A DNA stretch of 64,000 nucleotides from Pedobacter nototheniae (lineage in GTDB: Bacteria > Bacteroidota > Bacteroidia > Sphingobacteriales > Sphingobacteriaceae), in the NCBI RefSeq assembly GCF_004335085.1, contig NZ_RQRS01000003.1, positions 248,001-312,000 on the forward strand. The letters are read 5' to 3'. Within the stretch, counting starts at the first letter, position 1. The number at the start of each line of letters is the position of its first letter. The notes beneath the pieces are model-generated. The model did not search any database and was not told the origin of the DNA. It saw only the letters and a program-made list of their open reading frames with translations. Below are positions 1 to 8,392 of the stretch, piece after piece. Both the position numbers and the translations under genes were made by a program.

Positions 1-524
1 CGATGTGCACGCGGAATTAACCCGAAGTGGATTACACGTTCATCATTGTAAGTAAGTTTTAAGGTAGCGGCTTTAATTGGGTCAACATCTCCAATTAAAT
101 CGGCAACGGTAACATCTGGTGTAGCCAGTTTTTCGGTATAGCGCTCGCTGCGGTGCAACCAGGCAATTTCTGTGTCATCACCTTTTGTGGCAATCTCATT
201 TCTGGCAAACCAGGAGATTGGATTTAAAGGATCATCAAAAATCTCGCTTCCAGCTACGTAAGGAACATATTCATCCAAAAGGTTGACCATTAAACGGGCA
301 ATTCTTGTTTTTGCTTGTCCGCGTAAACCCAAAAGTAAAATATTGTGGCGTGATAGTATTGCTGTTTGCAATTCAGGAATCACGGTTTCATCGTAACCAA
401 TAATGCCCTGAAACTCTGCTTTATTATCGCGTAGTTGTTTAATTAAGTTTTCTCTTAACTCATCCTTAACGCTTCTTGATGTATAATTTGTAGCCTTTAA
501 CTGGCCTAATGTTTTAATATCCAT
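1..524 (-). CDS. AAA+ ATPase, MoxR/Mg-chelatase-like (partial, 3' end beyond window)
   Basis: This is the N-terminal 174 residues of a minus-strand gene that leaves the window at base 1. The start is the ATG at 524 (MDIKTLGQLKATNY). A P-loop-like stretch GLRGQAKTR lies near residues 66-74; it departs from the textbook motif by having Ala where the Gly before Lys is expected. The pattern resembles the magnesium-chelatase/MoxR branch of AAA+ ATPases. Such ATPases usually act with a von Willebrand A partner to remodel proteins or insert metals, and a VWA gene lies two genes upstream in the same orientation (868-1965). The substrate is unknown. The family is fairly secure; the specific function is not determinable here. 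Confidence 0.75.
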   Translation of the reverse strand, partial: MDIKTLGQLKATNYTSRSVKDELRENLIKQLRDNKAEFQGIIGYDETVIPELQTAILSRHNILLLGLRGQAKTRIARLMVNLLDEYVPYVAGSEIFDDPLNPISWFARNEIATKGDDTEIAWLHRSERYTEKLATPDVTVADLIGDVDPIKAATLKLTYNDERVIHFGLIPRAH

Positions 525-556
525 ACAGATTTTTTTGTATTAAAGGGCGTTTCTAA

Positions 557-853
557 TTATTGGTGGCTTTTTAATTTGCGCATAAAAGAGCCAAATACTG
601 GAAAAAGCTCAGTAAAAAGTGGATTATCTCTATTTTTAATCATCACTTCGCTAAACATTTTAAGCCCAATGGCAAATTCAGCACTTTGCTGGTCGTCTTC
701 AAAAATATTTTTGCTTTTGATAGTCTTAATAATTTCAAAAAGATTATCATGGTTGTCAAATTCAAACTCTAAAGGTTCATTTTTAATATCTTCTTCCTTT
801 GCTAAGGCTATTTCTTTTAAAATAAGTTGGTATTTATTAGTGCGTTTAATCAT
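557..853 (-). CDS. DUF3861-like small protein
   Basis: A 98-residue soluble, acidic protein without signal peptide or membrane segment. The central stretch (HDNLFEIIKTIKS, then QQSAEFAIGLKMFSEVM and NPLFTELFP) resembles my recollection of DUF3861, a family of about 90 residues with no assigned function. It sits between the VWA gene (14 bp upstream) and the AAA ATPase (32 bp downstream) on the same strand, so the three are probably co-transcribed. It may be an accessory subunit of the ATPase-VWA pair; that role is inferred from position only. Confidence 0.7.
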   Translation of the reverse strand: MIKRTNKYQLILKEIALAKEEDIKNEPLEFEFDNHDNLFEIIKTIKSKNIFEDDQQSAEFAIGLKMFSEVMIKNRDNPLFTELFPVFGSFMRKLKSHQ

Positions 854-867
854 TACTGGTTTAAAAT

Positions 868-1965
868 TTATCGAACAGTTCTTTTTCTGTTTTTAATATA
901 ATCTTCAAATATATATTCGCCCAATCCATTTAATGAACTGTAAAATGCTCGGCCTCCATTAATTTGGGTAAACTGGCGAACAAACTGCTGCAAATAAGGG
1001 TCTTTAGCGATCATGAATGTTGTAATTGGAATTTTTAATCGCTTGCATTGTGCGGCCATATTAAGTGTTTTATTAATCACTTTACGATCCAAACCCATAC
1101 TATTTTTATAATACTTACCATTTTCCTTTAAGCAGGTTGGTTTTCCATCAGTAATCATAAAAATTTGTTTGTTATGTGTTTTCCTGCGGCGTAGTAAATC
1201 TGCGGCAAGCTCCAAACCAGCATAAGTATTGGTATGGTAAGGGCCAACCTGTAAATAAGGCAAATCTTTAACACTTATTGGCCAGGCATCATTTCCAAAC
1301 ACAACAATATCAAGCGTATCTTTTGGGTAGCGGGTTTTAATGAGTTCGGCTAAAGCCATGGCTACTTTTTTAGCAGGCGTAATTCTATCTTCGCCATATA
1401 AAATCATGGAGTGCGAAATATCAATCATCAACACAGTAGAAGTTAGGGTTTTAAAATCCTTTTCTTCCACCTCTAAATCACGTTCTGTTAAGGTAAAATT
1501 ACCAATACCATGATTAATTTGTGCATTGTGAATGGACGCCGTCATATCAATCTGATCCAAACTATCGCCAAAATTATATTCTCGTCTATCGGCATTTTTC
1601 TCTTCGCCAATGCCAGATTGGTTGCTATTATGGTTTCCTTTTCCAGCTTTTTTTAATTTGCCAAAAATTTCTTCCAATGCCGATTTACGAATTGTTTGTT
1701 CAGTTTTAGCCGTAATTTTGAAATCTCCAGTTTGGTTATCTTCTGTTAAATAACCCTTTTCTTTCAAATCATCTATAAAATTACCGATGCCATAATCGTT
1801 ATTGGTGAGCTTATATTGCTTATCTAGCTCATTTAACCAGCTTAAAGCTTCCGCTGCATCACCCGCTGTATAATTCAGCAATTCGCTGAATAATTTCAAC
1901 AACTCATCAAATCCACCCTTTGGCGTATCGCCAGGCTTATAATCAGAAAAACGAAAACCTCTCAT
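868..1965 (-). CDS. VWA-domain protein, partner of AAA ATPase
   Basis: A 365-residue soluble protein. The C-terminal half carries a von Willebrand factor A domain with an intact MIDAS: DISHS near residue 180, the Thr in YHTNTYAG and the Asp in ITDGKPT. These residues coordinate a divalent metal. The N-terminal half is helical and charged, with a region rich in Gly, Asn and Lys around residues 105-125. VWA proteins of this kind pair with MoxR-like or chelatase-like AAA ATPases (BchI/BchD, RavA/ViaA), and one is encoded downstream at 1-524. It is the first gene of a three-gene minus-strand unit. No signal peptide is visible, so it is probably cytoplasmic. Confidence 0.8.
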   Translation of the reverse strand: MRGFRFSDYKPGDTPKGGFDELLKLFSELLNYTAGDAAEALSWLNELDKQYKLTNNDYGIGNFIDDLKEKGYLTEDNQTGDFKITAKTEQTIRKSALEEIFGKLKKAGKGNHNSNQSGIGEEKNADRREYNFGDSLDQIDMTASIHNAQINHGIGNFTLTERDLEVEEKDFKTLTSTVLMIDISHSMILYGEDRITPAKKVAMALAELIKTRYPKDTLDIVVFGNDAWPISVKDLPYLQVGPYHTNTYAGLELAADLLRRRKTHNKQIFMITDGKPTCLKENGKYYKNSMGLDRKVINKTLNMAAQCKRLKIPITTFMIAKDPYLQQFVRQFTQINGGRAFYSSLNGLGEYIFEDYIKNRKRTVR

Positions 1966-2226
1966 GTGCTTGTATAAACGGATAATCGAAGATAAAAGTT
2001 TGGTAGTGGATTAATTTAAGCGTGGTGTCATATTTAGAGAGGAAAGATTAAAGCATAAAGCGAAAATGCAAACTATTGATTTGAGCGTTACCGCTCCGAT
2101 GAAAAATCGGGAACGGTCGGGCTTTTTAGGGCTTCGCTTCGCTGCGGTACCAATAAAAAATTGGTACTAAACCCTTACAATCCCTAACGCAAAAAAGCAA
2201 AGCGTAAAATCAATTTTACAAAAATT
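1966..2226. other. Intergenic spacer with GC-richer repeat-like segment
   Basis: No convincing reading frame. Bases about 2085-2200 are richer in GC than their surroundings and contain short mirrored pieces (GCTTCGCTTCGCTGCGGTACC, then a CAATAAAAAATTGGT hairpin-like stretch). They look like an intergenic dispersed repeat rather than a gene. No clear promoter was identified for either flanking gene. Confidence 0.4.
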
Positions 2227-2480
2227 GAAGCTGTTTGAATTTAAATCAAATTTTTTATAGTATAATTTTGGCTCCTGAAAAGCATGGAGAAAACGGCTTC
2301 TCTACACAAGAAGATAATTAAACAAATTAAGCAGTTTCCTAAAACTTAAACAGGCTTTAAACTCATGTGATTTTCTTGTTGTAAATTTTTCGTTTTAAAT
2401 TTTTTTACAACGAAAAATTTACAACAAGAAAAATACCGTTCAGGATCTGCCTAAATTTCATTGATAATTTAAACAGTTTC
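2227..2480. repeat. MITE-like element with degenerate GAAACTGTTTAAAT ends
   Basis: The left end reads GAAGCTGTTTGAATT (2227 onward) and the right end is AATTTAAACAGTTTC (2466-2480), its reverse complement apart from two mismatches. The same terminal sequence bounds the element at 48336-48512. There is no coding capacity. The interior holds the perfect 24-bp inverted repeat at 2371-2432. I infer a small non-autonomous element or a remnant of one. Confidence 0.4.
2371..2432. repeat. Perfect 24-bp inverted repeat (hairpin)
   Basis: Bases 2371-2394 (starting TTTTCTTGTTG) are the exact reverse complement of 2409-2432, separated by a 14-base AT-only loop apart from one C. No U-tract follows and both flanking genes are remote, so an ordinary terminator is unlikely. 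A shorter relative occurs at 54056-54089, sharing CGTTTT, AACGAAAAA and ACAAGAAAA segments. Confidence 0.75.
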
Positions 2481-2529
2481 TTAAGTTTTTGAGAAATTAA
2501 ATGCACTTTTATTCTAAACTAATCCAACA

Positions 2530-2955
2530 ATGAAAAAACTATTAACCATCGCTTTATTTTTTATTGGTTTAAGCGTTCAGGCACAAACGCCAAAAGATAA
2601 GCAAGCTATTCTAAATGTATTAGAAAACCAACGGGCAGCCTGGAATAAGGGTGATGTTGAAAGTTATATGCAAGGCTATGTAAAAAGTGATAGCTTATTG
2701 TTTGTTGGCAAAAGTGGACCAACCTATGGATGGCAAAAAACATTAGATAACTATAAACGAGGTTATCCTGATAAAGCTGCAATGGGTTATTTAACCTTTG
2801 GAATAAAAAAAGTAGAATTTTTAAATAAAGATGTAGCCTTCGTTTTAGGGAGCTGGAATTTGAAAAGAGAAAAAGATGAGCCAAAAGGCTTTTTTACCCT
2901 TCTTTTAAAAAAGATAAAAGGAGAATGGAAAGTTGTGGTAGATCATAGCTCATAA
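2530..2955 (+). CDS. Secreted SnoaL/NTF2-like (DUF4440-type) protein
   Basis: A 141-residue protein with a clear signal peptide (MKKLLTIALFFIGLSVQAQ, cleavage after about residue 19). The mature part starts with a helix containing AILNVLENQRAAWNKGD, followed by ESYMQGYVKSDSLLFVG and a C-terminal strand pattern ending in WKVVVDHSS. This is typical of DUF4440/SnoaL-like members of the NTF2 fold, where an NKGD turn is common. Such proteins bind small ligands or act as simple enzymes; no specific activity can be assigned. It converges on the S41 peptidase gene with only 2 bp between the stop codons. Confidence 0.75.
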   Translation: MKKLLTIALFFIGLSVQAQTPKDKQAILNVLENQRAAWNKGDVESYMQGYVKSDSLLFVGKSGPTYGWQKTLDNYKRGYPDKAAMGYLTFGIKKVEFLNKDVAFVLGSWNLKREKDEPKGFFTLLLKKIKGEWKVVVDHSS

Positions 2956-2957
2956 AT

Positions 2958-4316
2958 TTACTGTTTAAGCAAATAATTAATCACAGGGTCAATGCCATTA
3001 ATTTGATCCAAATAGGTTGTTTTAATTAGTTTATCTGGTATAACAGGATGCTTCGTTTTGTCTTTACAATCTGCACCTAAATCAAAAGATGTGGTTACTT
3101 GCATCATTATTTTACTATTTGGAAGGTTAAATCTATAAACCTCACCAAAATCACTTGTGTTTTCGCCTGTAGGTTCGCCAATTAAAGTTGCCATTTTAAA
3201 GGTTTTAACGCCATCTGCCAGCATATTTGCGCTAGAGAAAGTCATTGGCCCGGTAATTATAAACACCTTGCCATTAAAAACTGTATCTGTAATAAACATA
3301 GGGTCTTTGGCATCACAGTTTATAAATTCCCAAATGGTATTACTATTCTTTTTTAAATAAGTACTGCTGGTATCGCCATTGGCTATAATACTTTTCTTAT
3401 AAGTATCACTTATTTTCCAGTATTTGGCTGCAGATAGTATGTATTTATCCTTGTTAAAATAACTGATTAATAAATCGGCAATAATGGAATTACCTCCAGT
3501 ATTTTTTCTCAAGTCGATGGCTACAGTATTTACTTTTTTGGTTCGGATTTCACTAAAGCAGGAATCGAAAAATTTGTTAAAGATTTTATAGTTGCTTCCC
3601 ATTGAAATTAAATCGATGTAGCCAACCTTATTCTCTATGATTTTGAAAGTGTATGATTTTCCTAAAATTGAAGGGAAAGCGTTGCCAAGTAAATCTTTAA
3701 GAATTGTACCTTCAGCAATGGTTTTTTGCTGTTTTTGTTTGTTATAAATGTATTCCACATTAAATGGCGGTTTAATTCCCGATAGGTATAAATTGTAGCC
3801 GAGTAATTTAATTGCCAGTTCTTGCCGATAGGCTTCTATACCTCCAATTAATGTGGCTCCTTTTTTGTAAAACTGACTTAAATCAGTGCCATTTATAGAA
3901 ATAATTTGAGCGCCTTTTGGGATTTCCGTTCCTTGAAAACTAGTGAGCGCATAAACGTTTGATTTTTTATCGGCAACAAAGCTAAAGGGAAAAAATATTT
4001 TCTTGCGAAAATCAACTTGAAATGCCGATTGGATAAGAGATGGGGTAGTATGACCATCTTTTATCACACTGGTTAATTCACCCATTTTTAAAGTAAAGGG
4101 TCTAATTTCGATAGAATCAGGAAGATTGTTTTTCAAGCTATCTATCTTTTTTAAATATTGCGCCTCACTCACATAAAGAAATGGATTGTAATGAACTTCG
4201 CGTAAAGTTTTATCGTAAAAATCAATATCTGCTACTGCCTGGCTTTTAGCAATATATTGTGCGTGTATTTGTAGGCTAATTAAAATTAAGCTAGAAATAA
4301 TGTAAAATCGTCTCAT
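2958..4316 (-). CDS. S41 family (C-terminal processing-like) peptidase, secreted
   Basis: A 452-residue protein with a signal peptide (MRRFYIISSLILISLQIHAQ). The C-terminal half has the S41/tail-specific protease core: IDLRKNTGGNSIIADLL, then ITGPMTFSSANMLADGV containing the probable nucleophile Ser, and MATLIGEPTGE. A PDZ-like middle segment (IPKGAQIISINGTDLSQF, about residues 128-145) fits the family. It probably acts in the periplasm or outside the cell on unknown substrates. The catalytic Lys typical of CtpA-type enzymes was not assigned with confidence. It is transcribed alone and overlaps nothing. Confidence 0.85.
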   Translation of the reverse strand: MRRFYIISSLILISLQIHAQYIAKSQAVADIDFYDKTLREVHYNPFLYVSEAQYLKKIDSLKNNLPDSIEIRPFTLKMGELTSVIKDGHTTPSLIQSAFQVDFRKKIFFPFSFVADKKSNVYALTSFQGTEIPKGAQIISINGTDLSQFYKKGATLIGGIEAYRQELAIKLLGYNLYLSGIKPPFNVEYIYNKQKQQKTIAEGTILKDLLGNAFPSILGKSYTFKIIENKVGYIDLISMGSNYKIFNKFFDSCFSEIRTKKVNTVAIDLRKNTGGNSIIADLLISYFNKDKYILSAAKYWKISDTYKKSIIANGDTSSTYLKKNSNTIWEFINCDAKDPMFITDTVFNGKVFIITGPMTFSSANMLADGVKTFKMATLIGEPTGENTSDFGEVYRFNLPNSKIMMQVTTSFDLGADCKDKTKHPVIPDKLIKTTYLDQINGIDPVINYLLKQ

Positions 4317-4374
4317 AGATTAGGGTGTTGGAATATAGACGTTTAAAAATTATATCTAGTTGCACGAAATTGAT

Positions 4375-5001
4375 TTATAAATCAGATTTTTCTTCTAGTT
4401 TAAAGTTTTTGTAATAAAAATCTTTGTCGGCATCTGTAATTTGTCGAATCACTTTACAAGGATTTCCTACAGCTAAAACATGATCAGGAATATCTTTTGT
4501 AACTACACTGCCAGAGCCGATAACGGTATTGCTGCCAATGGTTACACCTGCATTTATCACCACGTTACCACCAATCCATACGCTATCCCCAATGGTAATA
4601 GGCTGTGCCCATTCATATTCCTGATCTCTTAAATGCGGGTGAATAGGATGGCCAGCAGTATAAATAGCTACATTTGGTGCAATAAAAACATTATTGCCGA
4701 TGCTCACTTTAGCGCAATCTAAAATAACAAGGTTAAAGTTCGCGTAGAAATTATCTCCAATTTCTATGTTGTAACCGTAATCACAACGAAAAGGAGGCTC
4801 GAAATAAAACATTTTTTCAGTTTTACCCAATAATCTTTTTAGCAATTCCTTACGTTGTTTAATAAATTTTGGAGCTGAATTGTTAAACTCGAAAATAATT
4901 TCACGAGCTTTTAATCGTTCTTTTGATAGTTCAGCATCACCTGCCTGGTAAGCTTTACCAGCTAACATTTTTTGTTTCTCAGTTTGTATATTTGATACCA
5001 T
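4375..5001 (-). CDS. Maltose/galactoside O-acetyltransferase family (hexapeptide repeat)
   Basis: A 208-residue left-handed beta-helix acyltransferase. The N-terminal mac-type helical domain begins EKQKMLAGKAYQAGD, and hexapeptide repeats follow (IGDNFYANFNLVILD, IGNNVFIAPNVAIYTAGH, IGDSVWIGGNVVINAGVTIG). The conserved AGHPIHP segment near residue 116 holds the presumed catalytic His. The family transfers acetyl from acetyl-CoA to a sugar hydroxyl; the exact acceptor is unknown. The length fits Maa/LacA-like enzymes with a slightly extended tail. It is cytoplasmic and apparently monocistronic. Confidence 0.88.
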   Translation of the reverse strand: MVSNIQTEKQKMLAGKAYQAGDAELSKERLKAREIIFEFNNSAPKFIKQRKELLKRLLGKTEKMFYFEPPFRCDYGYNIEIGDNFYANFNLVILDCAKVSIGNNVFIAPNVAIYTAGHPIHPHLRDQEYEWAQPITIGDSVWIGGNVVINAGVTIGSNTVIGSGSVVTKDIPDHVLAVGNPCKVIRQITDADKDFYYKNFKLEEKSDL

Positions 5002-5168
5002 GTGGCAAATTTAATTTATGCGAATTTAGTCAAGAAATAAAGATTTTTTGTAAAGGAATTATTTAAAAAAAATAATGTGATGCTCTTCAATAAAATATTG
5101 TAAACGAAAAATGAGGCTACACAATTTACGAAATGTATAACCCCTTAAAAGTATTGCAAAACATATTA

Positions 5169-5954
5169 CTACCCTTTGGTTCTTAAATTTTGAAATGCCT
5201 GTTTTATTTCCCCTGAATCTAAGTTGCTTAAAATTGGTTTGAATATTTTAACATCGATTATTCTTCTAGGCATTTCGATTTTTTTATTATTGTGGACTGT
5301 AGTCGTGGGATTATAAACAGATGATACCTGAATCAATTTCATTTTTTTTACTTTGTCAATGTTTTGAGAGAGAGAGTAGTTTGAGCTATTCTTCCAATGT
5401 GGATCAAAAACTAAGTAAGTTGTATCAGGATAATTTCCATTAAGATTAGATTTATAAACATAGGTTTCTTTGATAAGACCTTTGGAAATATCCTTCTTAG
5501 AAAATAGTATGCTTTGCTCGTCGAAATCTGCTCTTCCACCTTTTAATAAAGGGTTTTCAAAAAGAAGGGAATCGACTTTAAAGAATTTTGAGACTTTGAT
5601 ACCTTTGTCTTTTTCAAAAGTTAATCCAGAATTACTATTTAGATAATGCACAAAATACATATGATGAAATGATTTTGACTTTATGGCTGCTGGATTATCT
5701 GATATTTCTATTTGACCGTTGTTAATCGCTTTACTATTGTAAATTGTTGACTTTATGGAAGTACGATATAGAAAGGCATTGTCAAACTTTGCTACTAACA
5801 ATGTGTCATTTTGCGAATCGTAAATTGCTCCTGAACCCCGATCAACTATACGAATATTGGTTTCGATACCGATAATTGCCATATCTGGAATTTTATTCAC
5901 CTTGCAGGCTGTAAAAAACGAGCCGAACACAAAAAATATTAACAACGTTCTCAT
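5169..5954 (-). CDS. Predicted lipoprotein of unknown function
   Basis: A 261-residue protein starting MRTLLIFFVFGSFFTACKVNK, with a lipobox (FTAC) placing the lipidated Cys at residue 17. The rest is mostly beta-rich and polar with no motif I recognise. Its start abuts the stop of the short upstream reading frame ending at 5954, which suggests a common transcript. The gene is AT-rich and lies in an accessory-looking stretch. Confidence 0.6.
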   Translation of the reverse strand: MRTLLIFFVFGSFFTACKVNKIPDMAIIGIETNIRIVDRGSGAIYDSQNDTLLVAKFDNAFLYRTSIKSTIYNSKAINNGQIEISDNPAAIKSKSFHHMYFVHYLNSNSGLTFEKDKGIKVSKFFKVDSLLFENPLLKGGRADFDEQSILFSKKDISKGLIKETYVYKSNLNGNYPDTTYLVFDPHWKNSSNYSLSQNIDKVKKMKLIQVSSVYNPTTTVHNNKKIEMPRRIIDVKIFKPILSNLDSGEIKQAFQNLRTKG

Positions 5955-6279
5955 TAAAAAATATCATTTACATTCCATACTTCACACGTAGCTGTTAGGT
6001 TTTGGCTCACTCCTGGTACTGGATTTAGTTTAGATTCACAAATGATTTTAGCTTTAAAATTAAAATATGCTTTTGCTGTCGCATAATACTTACCAATAGT
6101 TGGTTGAAGAATGAAATTTGATATGGTAATCTCAGTCGCGGGTGTAATCCCTTCTAACCCCTCATTCAAATGATCGATTTTATCCTCATTTTTATTACCA
6201 ATAAACTCAACTTTCTGTGCTCTTATGATTTTCCAATCATAGTCAATGTGATCTTATTGGGAGCGTTAGAGTGTTTCAT
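5954..6279 (-). pseudogene. Probable frameshifted small ORF
   Basis: An ATG at 6279 opens a frame (MKHSNAPNKI...) that stops after 18 codons. An overlapping frame then continues without interruption from about 6253 to the stop at 5954 and would read through HIDYDWKIIRAQKVEF to the end WNVNDIF. Joining them needs one base added near 6250. The only start in the downstream frame is a TTG at 6169 giving 71 residues. Either the gene is broken by a single-base deletion, or the short TTG-started ORF is real. No family is recognised. It abuts the lipoprotein gene at 5954. Confidence 0.4.
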
Positions 6280-6430
6280 AAATTAAGTTGTTAGATTTTA
6301 AACTAGTAAGTTTTTCTTTGTAAGATAGCGTCTAACAAATTATAATGAGATTACCAAATAATTATCTATTTGTTAATAATTCTTCTATAAGAAAAGGTGC
6401 TCCATAAACTGATGAATTAATTTAATCTCT

Positions 6431-6467
6431 AAAAAAAAAATGGGGCTTCGTTTTACGAAAGCCCCAT
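6431..6467 (-). terminator. Intrinsic terminator of the cupin-DUF3050 unit
   Basis: Read on the minus strand, an ATGGGGCTT stem with its complement (one bulge) is followed by ten consecutive U residues (A-run 6431-6440 on the plus strand). It lies 21 bp past the stop of the cupin gene at 6488. Confidence 0.85.
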
Positions 6468-6487
6468 TCATTTATGTGTTAATATTT

Positions 6488-7366
6488 TTATGGTTTGCCT
6501 TTTGCAAGTGCTTTTTCGGCAATTTTTACTGCTTTTTTCTCTCTCCAGTTGGCATACTTTTCTTTAAAAGTCATTTTAATTAAACTATCAATTGCACCGT
6601 GTGTAAACAAACTCCAAACGCTGGCTACTTTACGGGTAATGGATTGATCCCAGGCACGTAAGCTTAATGAGAATGAGCCATCTAAATATTTCATCCAGTG
6701 CCACATTCCTGTTGGCATAAATAAAGTATCGCCGTGCTCCAAGAAAACTTCATAACCTTCAACACCGTTTAATGCTGGAAATTTTTTAAAATCTGGATTC
6801 GCCACATCATAATCTTCCAAAGCATATGTAGCATTTGGTAAGCAATATAAACGATCTTTCCATTTATTATCAAAAAGGATGATGTGTTTTCTACCACCAA
6901 AGTGGGTATGGAAAATGTGTGGTAAATCTATATCGTAATGTAGAAAGGTAACTGAGTTGGAGCCACCAAAAAACATTGCTGGCATACTTTCTATAAAACC
7001 GCCCATTAAATCTTTGGGGATTTTTACATCGTTAATTAAGCTTGGAACTTTTTTAAACAGGTTAAAGAAAAAGATTCTTAATTCTGTTGGTTCGCGTTTA
7101 ATTAAATCCAGATAGTCGCCAAATTTCATATGCGCAGTTGCTGCATTGATTGGTTTTGAAGGATCGGCTTTTGAATTATCGTAAAGAGGAACTTCTAAAT
7201 CGCCACCTATTTCTTTCAAATATTCAGTTGTCCACTTTTCTCTTGCAGGCCAATCTTTTGTTAAACCTTTAATTACTAACGGACGTTTTGTTTTCAGATA
7301 ATTTTTTTTGAAATCTTCTGGAGTGATACTCTCAACAATGTCTACTGGTTTTAAAATGAAACTCAT
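6488..7366 (-). CDS. JmjC-like cupin (Cupin_8) protein, paralogue 1
   Basis: A 292-residue cupin-like protein. The iron-binding facial triad of Fe(II)/2-oxoglutarate JmjC-type oxygenases is present: His143 and Asp145 in LHYDIDLPHIFHTHFGGRK, and His223 in MPTGMWHWMKYLDGS. The GGRKH segment supplies the basic residue usually used to bind 2-oxoglutarate. The C-terminal tail is helical and Lys-rich. It is probably a hydroxylase of a protein or small molecule; the substrate is unknown. It is the last gene of a three-gene minus-strand unit with a DUF3050 gene and a second cupin of nearly the same length (8393-9274), which suggests a shared pathway. Confidence 0.85.
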   Translation of the reverse strand: MSFILKPVDIVESITPEDFKKNYLKTKRPLVIKGLTKDWPAREKWTTEYLKEIGGDLEVPLYDNSKADPSKPINAATAHMKFGDYLDLIKREPTELRIFFFNLFKKVPSLINDVKIPKDLMGGFIESMPAMFFGGSNSVTFLHYDIDLPHIFHTHFGGRKHIILFDNKWKDRLYCLPNATYALEDYDVANPDFKKFPALNGVEGYEVFLEHGDTLFMPTGMWHWMKYLDGSFSLSLRAWDQSITRKVASVWSLFTHGAIDSLIKMTFKEKYANWREKKAVKIAEKALAKGKP

Positions 7367-7508
7367 GCGCTTAAATCGGTTGTTTGTAACCGAACAACAA
7401 ATGTGTAAAATTTATTTTATAATTAACATACCAACGGACAAATGTGATGAAAATTACTTATTATAAATTTTGCCGTTAGTTAACAATTTGTTGTTTTACG
7501 AATGAAAG

Positions 7509-8294
7509 TTACGCGATTACTTTTCTACTAATGATTTGCTCGTAAGCTGCATCCCAAAGTTTTACCCTCATTTCTAGGGCTTCTTTCGTTATATTCTCTG
7601 CTTCATTCCAAAATTCATCATTAATTTCACAAAGTTTTTCTGTCATTTGTAAGGCTAAATGACTGTGATGATCGCCATCTACTTCAATATGACGCTCTAA
7701 ATAGTATTTGAAAATGGATACTTTTTCTGGGTTGGTACTATTTAAATCCGTTACCATTGAAAAAAACATTCCTGGAATTAAATCTTCGCGACCGAAAGTA
7801 AAGCTTGCTGCTTGTAAATGTGTTTTACCACCGTTAATGGTTTTAAAAGTGGCGTTTACAAAATCCTTTGCTGCCGCCGGAACTTTTGCAATTTCAAAAG
7901 CTTCATTAAAACTTTTACCGTTTTTTAATTCTGCTAAAAATATATTAATAGGTTCTGTATCTGCTCCAGATTGTTGCATTGCATCCAAATAAAGCTCAAA
8001 GTGGCTTTTAATATTGCCATCTGCATCCACATCGGATTCTTCACCAGCAACAATTTCATTGATTAATTGTCTGGTTACAGCATCACCAACAGGAAACCAA
8101 GGTAGGGTAGTACACGTTAAATTAATTTGTAAAGCTTTTAGCAACGACATAAAATCCCATACAGCAAAAATGTGGTGCTGCATAAAAATTTGCAAATCTT
8201 CGAGTTCGCTTATTGCAGAATAAACCTTATGATTAATAATCTGCTGCCTAAGCGGTTCAATATTTTCCTGGATTTTAACGATGTTTTGGTGCAT
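7509..8294 (-). CDS. DUF3050 protein, haem-oxygenase-like (HDO-type) fold predicted
   Basis: A 261-residue helical soluble protein matching my recollection of DUF3050 (LEDLQIFMQHHIFAVWDFM, GEESDVDADG, SHFELYLDAM). The probable metal ligands follow the haem-oxygenase-like diiron oxidase pattern: Glu32, His40/41, Glu85/86, His98 and the late cluster ERHIEVDGDHHSH (His202, Asp206, His209/210). HDO enzymes use two metals to activate oxygen for oxidation or C-C cleavage. No activity of DUF3050 is known to me. It lies between two JmjC-like cupin genes, 142 bp and 98 bp away, all on the minus strand, so three putative oxygenases may be co-expressed. Confidence 0.8.
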   Translation of the reverse strand: MHQNIVKIQENIEPLRQQIINHKVYSAISELEDLQIFMQHHIFAVWDFMSLLKALQINLTCTTLPWFPVGDAVTRQLINEIVAGEESDVDADGNIKSHFELYLDAMQQSGADTEPINIFLAELKNGKSFNEAFEIAKVPAAAKDFVNATFKTINGGKTHLQAASFTFGREDLIPGMFFSMVTDLNSTNPEKVSIFKYYLERHIEVDGDHHSHLALQMTEKLCEINDEFWNEAENITKEALEMRVKLWDAAYEQIISRKVIA

Positions 8295-8392
8295 GCTTTT
8301 TTAAATTGTTGAATCTTGAATAATTGAAGTTTGAGTAACAAATGAATTGAATTTCCACATTCACTCATTCAAAAATCACTCATTTAATCATT

